Origin: Pseudomonas sp. MWU13-2105
GTDB taxonomy: Bacteria > Pseudomonadota > Gammaproteobacteria > Pseudomonadales > Pseudomonadaceae
Assembly (NCBI RefSeq): GCF_023242315.1
Contig: NZ_JALLIY010000001.1
Coordinates: 310,001 to 374,000, forward strand
Direction of reading: 5' to 3'
Length of the DNA: 64,000 nt
In this document: positions 32,047-41,778 of the stretch, piece after piece
How the letters are laid out: each line of letters starts with the position of its first letter
Numbering within the stretch: the first letter of the stretch is position 1
Translations under genes and position numbers: made by a program
The notes under the pieces: model-generated
Databases searched by the model: none
Seen by the model: only the letters and a program-made list of their open reading frames with translations
What the model was told of the DNA's origin: nothing

Positions 32047-33636
32047 ATGAACCACAGCGCCATGCAAGGCTCGCTCAGCGTATTGGCCGGCGCCCTGCTG
32101 CTGGCCAGTAGCGCGGCCTTTGCCAGCGTCGAGGCGCCGCCCGGCAAAACCGAGCACGCGCCGATCCTGGCCAAGGAACTGCAACAGGCCAAGACCTACA
32201 CCGTGAGCAGCGCCCCGACCGCGCCGCTGCACCTGGAAAAGCCCAAGCTGCCGGACCTCGGCGGCTACACCGGCAAGGCGGTCGCGGCAAAGATCGTGCG
32301 CGGCAAGCCGGGCCAGATCAGCGTGCGGCGGATGATGCAAGAAGACGCCCTGAAGGACTTTATCGGCGGCGATAACAAGATGGCCGAGTGGGTGGTGCGC
32401 CAGCACGGTATTCCCCAGGCGATCTTCATCGACGACGGCTATATCAACCTCAAGGATCTGAGCAGAAAACTGCCCAAACAGTACATCAGCGAAACCTCGC
32501 CGGGGGTATTCCTGGCCAGGTTGCCGATCGTGGTCGGGCGCAAGGGCATCCTTGAAATCGACGGCCAGACCCAGGAACTGCGGCTGTCCCAGGAAGGCGG
32601 CTCGTTCCTGATCAACGACGGCCAACTGTTTATCCGTGACACCAAAGTCACCGGCTGGCGCGAAGCCGACAACGGCCCGGCGAGCTTCCGCTCGCCCAAG
32701 GAATTCCGGCCGTTCCTCCTGGCCTGGGGCGGCACCGAGACCTATATCGCCAACAGCCGGATGGCCAGCTTGGGCTATGCCAACAGCAAGTCCTATGGCG
32801 TGAGTATTTCCCAGTACACGCCAAACATGGCCAAGGTGCTCAAGCGTTCGGAGCCGACCGGTTGGATCATCGGCTCCGAGTTCTCGGACATGTGGTACGG
32901 CTTCTACTGCTATGAGACCCGTGACTTCGTGGTCAAGAGCAACACCTACCGCGACAACATCGTCTACGGCATCGACCCGCACGACCGCTCGCACGGACTG
33001 ATCATCGCCGACAACACCGTACACGGTACCAAGAAGAAGCACGGCATCATCATTTCCCGGGAAGTGAACGACAGCTTCATCTTCAACAACCGCAGCTATG
33101 ACAACCATCTCTCGGGCCTGGTGATCGACCGCAACAGCGTCAACAACCTGATCGCCTACAACGAGATCTACCAGAACCACACCGACGGCATCACCCTCTA
33201 CGAGAGCGCCGACAACCTGATCTACGCCAACAAGGTCATCGGCAACCAGCGCCACGGCATCCGGATCCGTAACAGCGTGAATATCCGCCTGTACGAGAAC
33301 GTCTCGATGGCCAACGGCCTGACCGGGGTCTACGGCCATATCAAGGACCTGAGCGACACCGACCGCGACATCGAGCTCGACCCGTTCGACGCCGAGGTCT
33401 CGCTGATAGTGGTCGGCGGCGAACTGGCCGGCAACGGCAGCGGCCCGCTGTCCATCGACTCGCCGTTGAGTGTCGAGCTGTACCGGGTGTCGATGCTCGC
33501 CCCGACGAAAAACAGCGGCATCAGCTTCAGCGGGATTCTCGGCGAGCGCCAGGATGAAATTCTCGACCTGCTGGTGCGCCAGCAGAAAGCCGTGCTGATC
33601 GACCCCGTCGAACGCCAGACACCCTTGCGGGATTGA
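32047..33636 (+). CDS. algG: Mannuronan C5-epimerase AlgG
   Basis: The 529-residue periplasmic enzyme has a signal peptide (ends SSAAFA) and a right-handed beta-helix made of repeats such as GLIIADNTVHGTKKKHGIII and GLVIDRNSVNNLIAYNEIYQNHTDGI. The catalytic DPHD motif is near residue 316 (YGIDPHDRSHG). It converts mannuronate residues to guluronate within the chain. I prefer ATG 32047 (GGAG eight bases upstream); ATG 32020, which overlaps the algE stop, would add nine residues. Confidence 0.95.
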   Translation: MNHSAMQGSLSVLAGALLLASSAAFASVEAPPGKTEHAPILAKELQQAKTYTVSSAPTAPLHLEKPKLPDLGGYTGKAVAAKIVRGKPGQISVRRMMQEDALKDFIGGDNKMAEWVVRQHGIPQAIFIDDGYINLKDLSRKLPKQYISETSPGVFLARLPIVVGRKGILEIDGQTQELRLSQEGGSFLINDGQLFIRDTKVTGWREADNGPASFRSPKEFRPFLLAWGGTETYIANSRMASLGYANSKSYGVSISQYTPNMAKVLKRSEPTGWIIGSEFSDMWYGFYCYETRDFVVKSNTYRDNIVYGIDPHDRSHGLIIADNTVHGTKKKHGIIISREVNDSFIFNNRSYDNHLSGLVIDRNSVNNLIAYNEIYQNHTDGITLYESADNLIYANKVIGNQRHGIRIRNSVNIRLYENVSMANGLTGVYGHIKDLSDTDRDIELDPFDAEVSLIVVGGELAGNGSGPLSIDSPLSVELYRVSMLAPTKNSGISFSGILGERQDEILDLLVRQQKAVLIDPVERQTPLRD

Positions 33637-33647
33637 GGACGACCTTT

Positions 33648-35081
33648 ATGAACCCACACCTGATCAAACTGCTCGGCCTGTCCGGCCTCGCCGCGGCGAT
33701 CTTCGTCGCCAGCGGTACCCTCAAGGCCGAGGAAGTCCAGGCACCGAGCTTCAGCGCCGAACCCTGCTGCAGCCTGTGCCCGGCGGCCCATGACGCGAAG
33801 AACTACACCACCCGCTACCAGCAGAACTTCACCACTCTGGTCCAGGCCCAGGGTGATTGGCTGTTCCGCACCCAGGAAGACCTGCGTACCGAGTTCGACA
33901 CCAGCCCCGAAGGCTACCGGCGCCTGCAACAACTGCACGATGCCTTCAAGAGCAAGGGCGTGGAGCTGGTGGTGGTGTACCAGCCGACCCGTGGCCTGGT
34001 CGATCGCAACAAGCTGTTCCCGGCCGAACGCGCCAAGTTCGACTATGAGAAAGCCCTGGGCAACTACCAGAGCATGCTCGGGCGCTTCGCCAGGATGGGC
34101 TACCACGTACCGGACCTGTCGCCGCTGACCAACGAGCAGCAGGCCCACGACTTCTACTTCCGTGGCGACCAGCACTGGACCCCGTACGGCGCCGAGCGCA
34201 CCGCGAAGATCGTCGCCGAAACGGTGAAGAAGATGCCGGGCTTTGCCGACATTCCCCGCCGCGAATTCGAGACCAGGATCTCCGGGCGCATGGGCAAGAC
34301 CGGCACCCTGCACAACATGGCCGGCCAGCTCTGCGGCACCAGCTACGCGATCCAGTACATGGATCAGTTCAGTACCGAGCCCAAGGGCGAAGCGGCGGAC
34401 GGCGACCTGTTCAGCGATGCCGCCAACCCGCAGATCACCCTGGTGGGCACCAGCCACAGTGGCAAGAACTACAACTTCGCCGGCTTCCTGCAACAGTACA
34501 TCGGCGCCGACATTCTCAACGTCGCCTTCCCCGGCGGCGGCCTGGAAGGCTCGATGTTGCAGTACCTGGGCAGCGATGAATTCCAGAAGACCCCGCCGAA
34601 GATCCTGATCTGGGAATTCTCGCCGCTGTACCGCCTGGACCAGGAAACCATCTACCGGCAGATGATGGCCCTGCTCGACAACGGCTGCGAAGGCAAGACC
34701 GCCGAGATGAGCAGCAGCACCACGGTCAAGACGGGCAAGAACGAACTGCTGGTCAACAGCAACAACCGCGACCTGCGCAACAGCGCGCACCAGGTCGATA
34801 TCCGCTTCGCCGACACCTCGGTGAAAACCCTGCACGCCACCCTCTGGTACATGAACGGCCGCCACGAGGACATCAAGATCGACAAACCGAAAACCTCCGA
34901 CACCGACGGACGTTTCGCCTTTGAACTGCGCACCGACAAAGACTGGGCCAACCAGAACCTGCTGGCCGTCGAAGTCCAGGGCCCGGAAGCCGGCGGCGCG
35001 CCACAGCAAGTCGAGGCGAAAATCTGCAAACGCAACGTATTCCCCAGCGCCGAGCCCCATGTGGCACAGGCCGGGCTATGA
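33648..35081 (+). CDS. algX: Alginate O-acetyltransferase AlgX
   Basis: The 477-residue protein has a signal peptide, an SGNH-like acetyltransferase domain with the D174-x-H176 pair (GDQHWTPYG) and the serine in GTSHSGKN near residue 268, and a C-terminal carbohydrate-binding module (from ~345). Paired cysteines in the CCSLC stretch follow the signal. AlgX binds the polymer and performs the final acetyl transfer. The upstream in-frame codon at 33633 lies next to the algG stop and adds five residues; 33648 is preferred. Confidence 0.95.
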   Translation: MNPHLIKLLGLSGLAAAIFVASGTLKAEEVQAPSFSAEPCCSLCPAAHDAKNYTTRYQQNFTTLVQAQGDWLFRTQEDLRTEFDTSPEGYRRLQQLHDAFKSKGVELVVVYQPTRGLVDRNKLFPAERAKFDYEKALGNYQSMLGRFARMGYHVPDLSPLTNEQQAHDFYFRGDQHWTPYGAERTAKIVAETVKKMPGFADIPRREFETRISGRMGKTGTLHNMAGQLCGTSYAIQYMDQFSTEPKGEAADGDLFSDAANPQITLVGTSHSGKNYNFAGFLQQYIGADILNVAFPGGGLEGSMLQYLGSDEFQKTPPKILIWEFSPLYRLDQETIYRQMMALLDNGCEGKTAEMSSSTTVKTGKNELLVNSNNRDLRNSAHQVDIRFADTSVKTLHATLWYMNGRHEDIKIDKPKTSDTDGRFAFELRTDKDWANQNLLAVEVQGPEAGGAPQQVEAKICKRNVFPSAEPHVAQAGL

Positions 35082-35092
35082 GGTGCCTACCG

Positions 35093-36208
35093 ATGAAACT
35101 CCGCACACTGCTTGCTCCTTCTCTACTGGGCCTGGCGATCATCGCCGGCTCGACCCAGGCCGCCGCGCCACTGCGTCCGCCCCAGGGTTACCTGGCCGCC
35201 ATCGACAAGGTCAAGAGCGGCGACAACAGCGACGGCTGTGACAGCATGCCGCCGCCCTACACCGGCTCGTTGCAGTTCCGCAGCAAATACGAGGGCTCCG
35301 ACAAGGCCCGCTCGACCCTCAACGTACAGTCGGAAAAAGCCTTCCGCGACACCACTTCCGACATCACCAAGATGGAGCGCGGCACCAGCAAGCGGGTGAT
35401 GCAGTTCATGCGTGACGGGCGCCCGGAACAGTTGAGCTGCACCCTGAACTGGCTGACCGCCTGGGCCCAGGCCGACGCGCTGATGTCCAAGGACTTCAAC
35501 CACACCGGCAAGTCCATGCGCAAATGGGCCCTGGGCAGCATGGCCTCGGCCTATATCCGCCTGAAGTTCTCCGACTCCCGTCCGCTGGCGAGCCACCAGA
35601 AGGAAGCGCAACTGATCGAGGCCTGGTTCAGCAAGATGGCCGACCAGGTGGTCAGCGACTGGGACAACCTGCCGCTGGAAAAAACCAACAACCACTCGTA
35701 CTGGGCGGCTTGGTCGGTGATGGCGACCGCGATCGCCACCGACCGTCGCGACCTGTTCGATTGGGCGGTGAAGGAATACAAGGTCGGGGCCAACCAGATC
35801 GACCCGCAGGGTTTCCTGCCCAACGAACTCAAGCGCCAGCAACGGGCCTTGGCTTATCACAACTACGCGTTGCCGCCGCTGGCGATGATCGCCAGTTTTG
35901 CCCTGGCCAACGGCGTGGACCTGCGCCAGGAAAACAATGGCGCGCTGAAGCGCCTGGGTGAGCGGGTACTGGCCGGGGTCAAGGACCCTGGGGAATTCCA
36001 GGCCAGGAATGGCAAGGACCAGGACATGACCGACCTCAAGGTCGACTCGAAATTCGCCTGGCTCGAACCCTACTGCACGCTCTACACCTGTGCGCCCGAA
36101 GTGCTTGAACACAAGCATGCGATGCAACCGTTCAAGACCTTCCGCCTGGGCGGCGACCTGACCAAGGTCTACGACCCGACGCACGAAAAGGGCAACAAAA
36201 GCCCGTAA
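35093..36208 (+). CDS. algL: Periplasmic alginate lyase AlgL
   Basis: The 371-residue protein has a signal peptide (ends GSTQAAA), the PL5-family motif NNHSYWAAW with catalytic His201 next to Asn200, and a later tyrosine in [12 protein letters not shown]. AlgL clears polymer that accumulates in the periplasm when export falters. ATG 35093 (MKLRTLL) is chosen; 35078 overlaps the end of algX. It is the last of the closely packed block before a 143-base gap. Confidence 0.95.
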   Translation: MKLRTLLAPSLLGLAIIAGSTQAAAPLRPPQGYLAAIDKVKSGDNSDGCDSMPPPYTGSLQFRSKYEGSDKARSTLNVQSEKAFRDTTSDITKMERGTSKRVMQFMRDGRPEQLSCTLNWLTAWAQADALMSKDFNHTGKSMRKWALGSMASAYIRLKFSDSRPLASHQKEAQLIEAWFSKMADQVVSDWDNLPLEKTNNHSYWAAWSVMATAIATDRRDLFDWAVKEYKVGANQIDPQGFLPNELKRQQRALAYHNYALPPLAMIASFALANGVDLRQENNGALKRLGERVLAGVKDPGEFQARNGKDQDMTDLKVDSKFAWLEPYCTLYTCAPEVLEHKHAMQPFKTFRLGGDLTKVYDPTHEKGNKSP

Positions 36209-36351
36209 CACCAGTCCTCCCACTCTCCTGTGGGAACGCAGCTTATGTGGGAGGTTGGGATTGATTCAAATGTTGTAGAGCTCCCCGATTACCACGGGGG
36301 GTTTGGGGGGGCCTTGGCCCTTGATCGTTGATGAAACAAGGAGAGATCGGG
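36209..36351. other. Gap between algL and algI with hairpin and G-tracts
   Basis: An eight-base inverted repeat (CCTCCCAC 36216-36223, GTGGGAGG 36247-36254) is followed by unusual G-runs, six and seven G residues separated by TTT, at about 36295-36311. The GGAGAG ribosome-binding site of algI comes next. The hairpin lacks a T-tract, so it is not a classical terminator; it may separate expression of the acetylation genes from the upstream block. Confidence 0.4.
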
Positions 36352-37908
36352 ATGGTATTTTCATCCAATGTGTTCCTGTTCCTGTTCCTGCCGATCTTTC
36401 TCGGCCTGTACTACCTGAGCGGGCAACGCTATCGCAACCTGCTGTTGCTGATCGCCAGCTACGTGTTCTACGCCTGGTGGCGGGTCGACTTCCTGGCGTT
36501 GTTCGCCGGCGTCACCCTGTGGAACTACTGGATCGGCCTCAAGGTCGGCGCCGCCGGCGTGCGCAGCAAGCCGGCACAACGCTGGCTGCTGCTCGGCGTG
36601 GCCATCGACCTGGGCATCCTCGGCTACTTCAAGTACGCCAACTTCGGTGTCGACAGCCTCAACGCGATCATGACCTCGTTCGGCCTCGAACCCTTCATCC
36701 TGACCCACGTGCTGTTGCCGATCGGGATCTCGTTCTACATCTTCGAGTCCATCAGCTACATCATCGACGTCTACCGCGGCGACACCCCGGCGACCCGCAA
36801 CCTGATCGACTTCGCGGCCTTCGTGGCGATCTTCCCGCACCTGATCGCCGGCCCCGTACTGCGCTTTCGCGACCTTGCCGAACAGTTCAACAACCGTACC
36901 CACACCCTCGACAAATTCTCCGAAGGCGCCACGCGGTTCATGCAGGGTTTTATCAAGAAGGTCTTTATCGCCGACACCCTGGCGGTGGTCGCCGACCATT
37001 GCTTCGCCCTGCAGCAGCCGACCACCGGCGACGCCTGGCTCGGCGCCCTGGCCTATACCGCGCAGCTGTACTTCGACTTCTCCGGCTACAGCGACATGGC
37101 CATCGGCCTGGGCCTGATGATGGGCTTCCGCTTCATGGAGAACTTCAAGCAGCCGTACATCAGCCAATCGATCACCGAATTCTGGCGGCGCTGGCATATC
37201 AGCCTGTCGACCTGGCTGCGCGACTACCTCTACATCACCCTGGGCGGCAACCGCAAAGGCACGCTGACCACCTACCGCAACCTGTTCCTGACCATGCTGC
37301 TCGGCGGCCTGTGGCACGGCGCCAACCTCACCTACATCGTCTGGGGTGCCTGGCACGGCCTGTGGCTGGCGATCGAAAAAGCCCTGGGCATCGACACCTC
37401 GCCACGGCGTTTCAACCCGATCCGCTGGGCCCTGACCTTCCTGCTGGTGATCATGGGCTGGGTGATCTTCCGCTCTGAAAACCTCCACGTCGCCGCGCGC
37501 ATGTACGGCGCCATGTTCAGCTTCGGCGAGTGGTCGCTGTCGGAACTCAACCGCGCCAGCCTCACCGGCCTGCAAGTGGCGACCCTGGTGCTGGCCTACG
37601 CGACCCTGGGGTTCTTCGGCCTGCGCGACTTCTACCGCAACCCGCCCGCCGCCAAAGCCAAGGCCAAACCCGCCGACGGCCCGGCCAGCGCGCAACCCGG
37701 CCTGATCAAGGCCGCCCCCGGTGAGGCGGCCGGCAGTATCCACGAGCCCGGCTATAGCGTCGGGGTCGAGGCCGAGGTGCAACCGGCTTACTGGGTCGCC
37801 GACTGGCCGCGTTATGTGATGCGCTGCCTGGTGCTGCTGCTGTTCATCGCCTCGATTCTCAAACTCTCGGCGCAAAGCTTCTCGCCGTTCCTTTACTTCC
37901 AGTTCTGA
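36352..37908 (+). CDS. algI: Alginate O-acetylation membrane protein AlgI (MBOAT)
   Basis: The 518-residue polytopic protein is a membrane-bound O-acyltransferase with the essential His322 in LLGGLWHGANLTY and the FWRRWHISLS motif at residues 277-286. It moves acetyl groups across the inner membrane to AlgJ and AlgX. An Ala/Pro/Lys-rich cytoplasmic segment (AKAKAKPADGPASAQ) occurs near the C-terminus, before the last helix. ATG 36352 is chosen, preceded by GGAGAG; 36328 would add eight residues without family similarity. Confidence 0.96.
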   Translation: MVFSSNVFLFLFLPIFLGLYYLSGQRYRNLLLLIASYVFYAWWRVDFLALFAGVTLWNYWIGLKVGAAGVRSKPAQRWLLLGVAIDLGILGYFKYANFGVDSLNAIMTSFGLEPFILTHVLLPIGISFYIFESISYIIDVYRGDTPATRNLIDFAAFVAIFPHLIAGPVLRFRDLAEQFNNRTHTLDKFSEGATRFMQGFIKKVFIADTLAVVADHCFALQQPTTGDAWLGALAYTAQLYFDFSGYSDMAIGLGLMMGFRFMENFKQPYISQSITEFWRRWHISLSTWLRDYLYITLGGNRKGTLTTYRNLFLTMLLGGLWHGANLTYIVWGAWHGLWLAIEKALGIDTSPRRFNPIRWALTFLLVIMGWVIFRSENLHVAARMYGAMFSFGEWSLSELNRASLTGLQVATLVLAYATLGFFGLRDFYRNPPAAKAKAKPADGPASAQPGLIKAAPGEAAGSIHEPGYSVGVEAEVQPAYWVADWPRYVMRCLVLLLFIASILKLSAQSFSPFLYFQF

Positions 37909-37919
37909 GGGAGCCGACC

Positions 37920-39098
37920 ATGACCCGAGCACTCCGCATCCTCTACGTCGCCCTGTTCCTCGTCACCTTGCTGGCGCTGGGGCTGTGGTCCCTGCGCAGC
38001 TTTATCGGCTTCAGCACCAACGCCGACGCGACCTTGCTCGACGGGCGCTGGAGCAAGGCGGTCGAGACCCGCTACGACGGTGAATTCCCGATCAAGCGCC
38101 TGGGCACCAACCTCTGGGCCGCGCTGGACTTCAAGCTGTTCAACGAAGGCCGTCCGGGGGTGGTACTGGGCCGCGACCAGTGGCTCTACAGCGACGAGGA
38201 ATTCAACCCCATCGCCGGCGAGCAGCAGAACCTGCAAGGCAACTACGCGCTGGTCGAAGGCGTGCGCCAGGCCCTCAAGGCCAAGGGCGTGAAGCTGGTG
38301 CTGGCGATCGTTCCGGCCAAGGTCCGCCTGTACCCGGAACACCTGGGCGACGTGCGTCCGGCGAGCATCCACGCCAACCTCTACCGGGACTTCCACGCCC
38401 GGGCCGCCGCTGACCGGATCCTTGCTCCCGACCTGCTGGGCCCGCTGCAACAGGCCAAGCAACAAGGCCAGCAAGTGTTCCTGCGCACCGACACCCACTG
38501 GACCCCGGACGGCGCGCAGATCGCCGCGACCCAACTGGCCGCCGCCATCGGCAAGCACGCCCCGCTCAGCGGCGAGCCGCAGCGCTTTGTCACCGAAGCC
38601 GAGAAAACCGAACAGCACAAGGGCGACCTGACCCTGTTCCTGCCGCTGGACCCACTGTTCAGCGACCTGATGCCGCCCCAGGAGCCCCTGGAAAAACGCA
38701 CCACCCGTGCCGCCGACGATCAACCGGCCGGTGCAGACGCGTTGTTTGCCGACAAGGAAGTCCCGGTGGCGCTGATCGGCACCAGCTACAGCGCCAACCC
38801 GAACTGGAACTTCGTCGGCGCGCTGAAGCAGGCCCTGCACCGCGACGTGGTGAATTACGCCGAAGACGGCCACGGCCCGATCCTGCCGATGCTTGCCTAC
38901 CTGGAAAGCGACGCCTTCAAGAACAACCCGCCGCAGCTGCTGATCTGGGAATTCCCGGAGCGCTACCTGCCGGTCAACAACGAAATCGGCGATGCCGACC
39001 CGCAGTGGGTCGCGCAATTGAAAGCCAACGGCATCCGTCAACAAAACCTGGTCCAGAACACCACTAAATCCGAGTCGCCCGCACAGGCGCAAAACTGA
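37920..39098 (+). CDS. algJ: Alginate O-acetyltransferase AlgJ
   Basis: The 392-residue protein has an uncleaved N-terminal helix (ALRILYVALFLVTLLALGLW) and a periplasmic SGNH-like domain with the D-x-H pair in TDTHWTPDG and the GTSYSANPNWNF block. It is related to AlgX and takes part in acetyl transfer to the polymer. It follows algI by 11 bases with its own ribosome-binding site (GAGGGAG). Confidence 0.95.
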   Translation: MTRALRILYVALFLVTLLALGLWSLRSFIGFSTNADATLLDGRWSKAVETRYDGEFPIKRLGTNLWAALDFKLFNEGRPGVVLGRDQWLYSDEEFNPIAGEQQNLQGNYALVEGVRQALKAKGVKLVLAIVPAKVRLYPEHLGDVRPASIHANLYRDFHARAAADRILAPDLLGPLQQAKQQGQQVFLRTDTHWTPDGAQIAATQLAAAIGKHAPLSGEPQRFVTEAEKTEQHKGDLTLFLPLDPLFSDLMPPQEPLEKRTTRAADDQPAGADALFADKEVPVALIGTSYSANPNWNFVGALKQALHRDVVNYAEDGHGPILPMLAYLESDAFKNNPPQLLIWEFPERYLPVNNEIGDADPQWVAQLKANGIRQQNLVQNTTKSESPAQAQN

Positions 39099-39112
39099 AA
39101 GAGGTACTTACC

Positions 39113-39778
39113 ATGACCTTCAACACTACTCGTAAAAACACCCACGGCCGCGCGGTCAAAACCCTGGCCATGGCCGCGGGCCTGAGCCTGTTGTCCTTGT
39201 CCGTCTGGGCCGGCGATGCCGCCCTGTATGGCCCGATCGCACCGAAGGGTTCGAGCTTCGTACGCCTCTACAACGCCAGCAACCAGGAGGTCAGCGCCAG
39301 CGTCGGTGCCACGGCGCTGAGCGATGTCGCGCCATTGGCCAGCAGTGACTTCAGCTTCATGCCCGGCGGCGACTACAGCGCCAAGGTCGGCAGCCAGAGC
39401 CTGTCGGTGAAACTCGCCGCCGACCACTATTACACCCTGGTCAACACCACCAGCGGCCAACCGCAACTGATCGAAGAGCCGCCGTTCAAGAACAAGCAGA
39501 AGTCCTTGGTACGGGTGCAGAACCTGAGTGACAAGGCCCTGACCCTGAAGACCGCCGACGGCAAGACCGACGTGGTCCAGGCGGTGGCGGCCAAGGGCCG
39601 TGGCGAACGCGAGATCAACCCGGTGAAAGTCAGCCTGGCCCTGTACGACGGCGGCACCAAGGTCAGCGACCTCAAGCCGGTGGCCCTGGAGCGCGGCGAA
39701 GCGGCGGTGCTCTACGTCACCGGCAACGGCAGCAACCTGTCGCCGGTGTGGGTCAAGCGCCCGGTTTCGACGCGCTGA
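39113..39778 (+). CDS. algF: Alginate O-acetylation protein AlgF
   Basis: The 221-residue periplasmic protein has a signal peptide (ends SVWAG) and two beta-sandwich-like halves (LYGPIAPKGSSFVRLYNASNQEV and SLVRVQNLSDKALTLK). AlgF is needed for acetylation, probably as an adaptor among AlgI, AlgJ and AlgX. It begins 14 bases after algJ, behind GAGGTACTTACC. Confidence 0.94.
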   Translation: MTFNTTRKNTHGRAVKTLAMAAGLSLLSLSVWAGDAALYGPIAPKGSSFVRLYNASNQEVSASVGATALSDVAPLASSDFSFMPGGDYSAKVGSQSLSVKLAADHYYTLVNTTSGQPQLIEEPPFKNKQKSLVRVQNLSDKALTLKTADGKTDVVQAVAAKGRGEREINPVKVSLALYDGGTKVSDLKPVALERGEAAVLYVTGNGSNLSPVWVKRPVSTR

Positions 39779-39832
39779 CCGACTCACCACTGATTCAGGT
39801 CACTCATACACCTATCAAGCCGGTTGAATTAC

Positions 39833-39968
39833 CTGTGGCGAGGGGGCTTGCCCCCGCTGGAGCGCGAAGCGGTCCCAAAACCTGTGACCATGCACTATCA
39901 GGTAAATCGAGGCACCTGGTTTTACGACTGCTGCGCAGTCGAACGGGGGCAAGCCCCCTCGCCACAGT
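39833..39968. repeat. Facing REP pair inside the alginate operon (algF-algA)
   Basis: CTGTGGCGAGGGGGCTTGCC and its inverse flank an ~85-base centre in the 226-base gap before algA. It is a different REP subtype from the one between algD and alg8. Confidence 0.85.
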
Positions 39969-40004
39969 AGCTCTAACCCATAGACTGTTTAAAGGAGTAA
40001 CACC

Positions 40005-41453
40005 ATGATTCCAGTAATCCTCTCAGGTGGTAGCGGCTCACGTCTTTGGCCACTCTCGCGCAAGCAGTTTCCCAAGCAATTCCTCGCCCTCACCGGCAAG
40101 GAAACGCTGTTCCAGCAAACCCTGGAACGCCTGGTATTCGACGGCATGGAAAGCCCGATCGTGGTCTGCAACCTCGACCACCGTTTTATCGTCAACGAAC
40201 AGCTGCGCAACCGTCAGCTCAGCACCCAGCGCATCCTGATGGAGCCCTTCGGCCGCAACACCGCACCGGCCGTGGCCCTGACCGCGATGCTGCTGGTCAA
40301 CGAAGGCCGCGACGAACTGATGCTGGTGCTCCCGGCCGACCACGTGCTCGACGACCAGAAAGCCCTGCAACGCGCCCTGGCCCTGGCCACCGTGGCCGCC
40401 GAGCGCGGTGAAATGGTGTTGTTCGGCGTGCCGGCGACCAAACCGGAAACCGGCTACGGCTACATCAAGTCGAGCAACGATGCGCTGCTGCCGGAAGGCG
40501 TCAGCCGGGTCTCGCAATTCGTCGAGAAACCCGATGAAAAACGCGCCACCGAGTTCGTCGAAGCCGGCGGTTACTTCTGGAACAGCGGCATGTTCCTGTT
40601 CCGTGCCAGCCGCTTCCTCGAAGAACTGAAAAAGCACGACCCGGACATCTACGACACCTGCCTGCTGACCCTGGAGCGCAGTACCCAGGACGGTGACAGC
40701 GTGACCCTCGACGAAGCCACCTTCGCCCAGTGCCCGGACAACTCCATCGACTACGCGGTGATGGAAAAGACCCAACGCGCCTGCGTGGTGCCCCTGAGCG
40801 CCGGCTGGAGCGACGTCGGCTGCTGGTCATCGTTGTGGGACGTGCATGAAAAGGACGAAAACGGCAACGTCAGCAAAGGCGACGTGGTGATCCAGGACAG
40901 CCACAACTGCATGATCCACGGCAACGGCAAACTGGTCTCGGTGATCGGCCTGGATGACATAGTCGTGGTCGAAACCAAGGACGCGATGATGATCGCCCAC
41001 AAAGACAAGGTCCAGGGCGTGAAACAGATGGTCAACACCCTCAACGCCCAGGGTCGCAGCGAAACCCAGAACCACTGCGAGGTCTACCGGCCCTGGGGTT
41101 CCTATGACTCGGTGGACATGGGCGGGCGCTTCCAGGTCAAGCACATCTCGGTAAAGCCGGGGGCCTGCCTGTCGTTGCAGATGCACCACCACCGCGCCGA
41201 ACACTGGATCGTGGTCAGCGGCACCGCCGAAGTGACCTGCGACGACAACGTGTTCCTGCTCTGCGAGAACCAGTCCACCTACATCCCGATTGCCTCGGTG
41301 CACCGCCTGCGCAACCCGGGCAAGATCCCGTTGGAGATCATCGAAGTGCAGTCCGGCAGCTACCTGGGCGAAGACGATATCGAGCGCTTTGAAGATGTCT
41401 ATGGCCGTTCGACTGCGGTTGAACAGGAGGTCGTGAAAAACATCGCCCAGTAA
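40005..41453 (+). CDS. algA: Bifunctional phosphomannose isomerase / GDP-mannose pyrophosphorylase AlgA
   Basis: The 482-residue enzyme has the N-terminal nucleotidyltransferase domain (LSGGSGSRLWPLSRKQFPKQF, residues 6-26; VEKPD near 170) and a C-terminal cupin-type isomerase domain (QMHHHRAEHWIVVSGTAEVT). It supplies both fructose-6-P to mannose-6-P isomerisation and GDP-mannose formation, feeding AlgD. It closes the operon and is followed by a strong terminator. Confidence 0.96.
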   Translation: MIPVILSGGSGSRLWPLSRKQFPKQFLALTGKETLFQQTLERLVFDGMESPIVVCNLDHRFIVNEQLRNRQLSTQRILMEPFGRNTAPAVALTAMLLVNEGRDELMLVLPADHVLDDQKALQRALALATVAAERGEMVLFGVPATKPETGYGYIKSSNDALLPEGVSRVSQFVEKPDEKRATEFVEAGGYFWNSGMFLFRASRFLEELKKHDPDIYDTCLLTLERSTQDGDSVTLDEATFAQCPDNSIDYAVMEKTQRACVVPLSAGWSDVGCWSSLWDVHEKDENGNVSKGDVVIQDSHNCMIHGNGKLVSVIGLDDIVVVETKDAMMIAHKDKVQGVKQMVNTLNAQGRSETQNHCEVYRPWGSYDSVDMGGRFQVKHISVKPGACLSLQMHHHRAEHWIVVSGTAEVTCDDNVFLLCENQSTYIPIASVHRLRNPGKIPLEIIEVQSGSYLGEDDIERFEDVYGRSTAVEQEVVKNIAQ

Positions 41454-41468
41454 ACTACAGTGTTCCAC

Positions 41469-41532
41469 TCACCCCCGCCCCACTGGCTGCGTACCCCCTA
41501 TCCGCAGCAGGTGGGTGCGGGGGTGTTTTTTT
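41469..41532 (+). terminator. Terminator of the alginate operon
   Basis: A long GC-rich stem (CACCCCCGC pairing with GCGGGGGTG, with further pairing between TGGCTGC and GCAGCAG inside) runs into seven T residues, 15 bases after the algA stop. It marks the right border of the operon; the sequence becomes AT-richer just after it. Confidence 0.85.
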
Positions 41533-41778
41533 CCGGGGATACCTTTCCTGAACTCTGTTTTCGGACTAAAACACCCCTTGAAACCAGCTTTTCAAGCGTC
41601 CAAAAAAAGTTGGCGGCGAAGCGTTAAAACGCTCATATTCATGGTTTAGCGTGTACACAAGGTAGGCAATATTGTCGGCATTATCGTCCACTAGGGGCGG
41701 CTTTTCTTGGATGTACTTCAAGCTACCTCAGAGACTCACCGATGTATCTTGGAATCTCCCAAGTCCAGCCCACAACAC

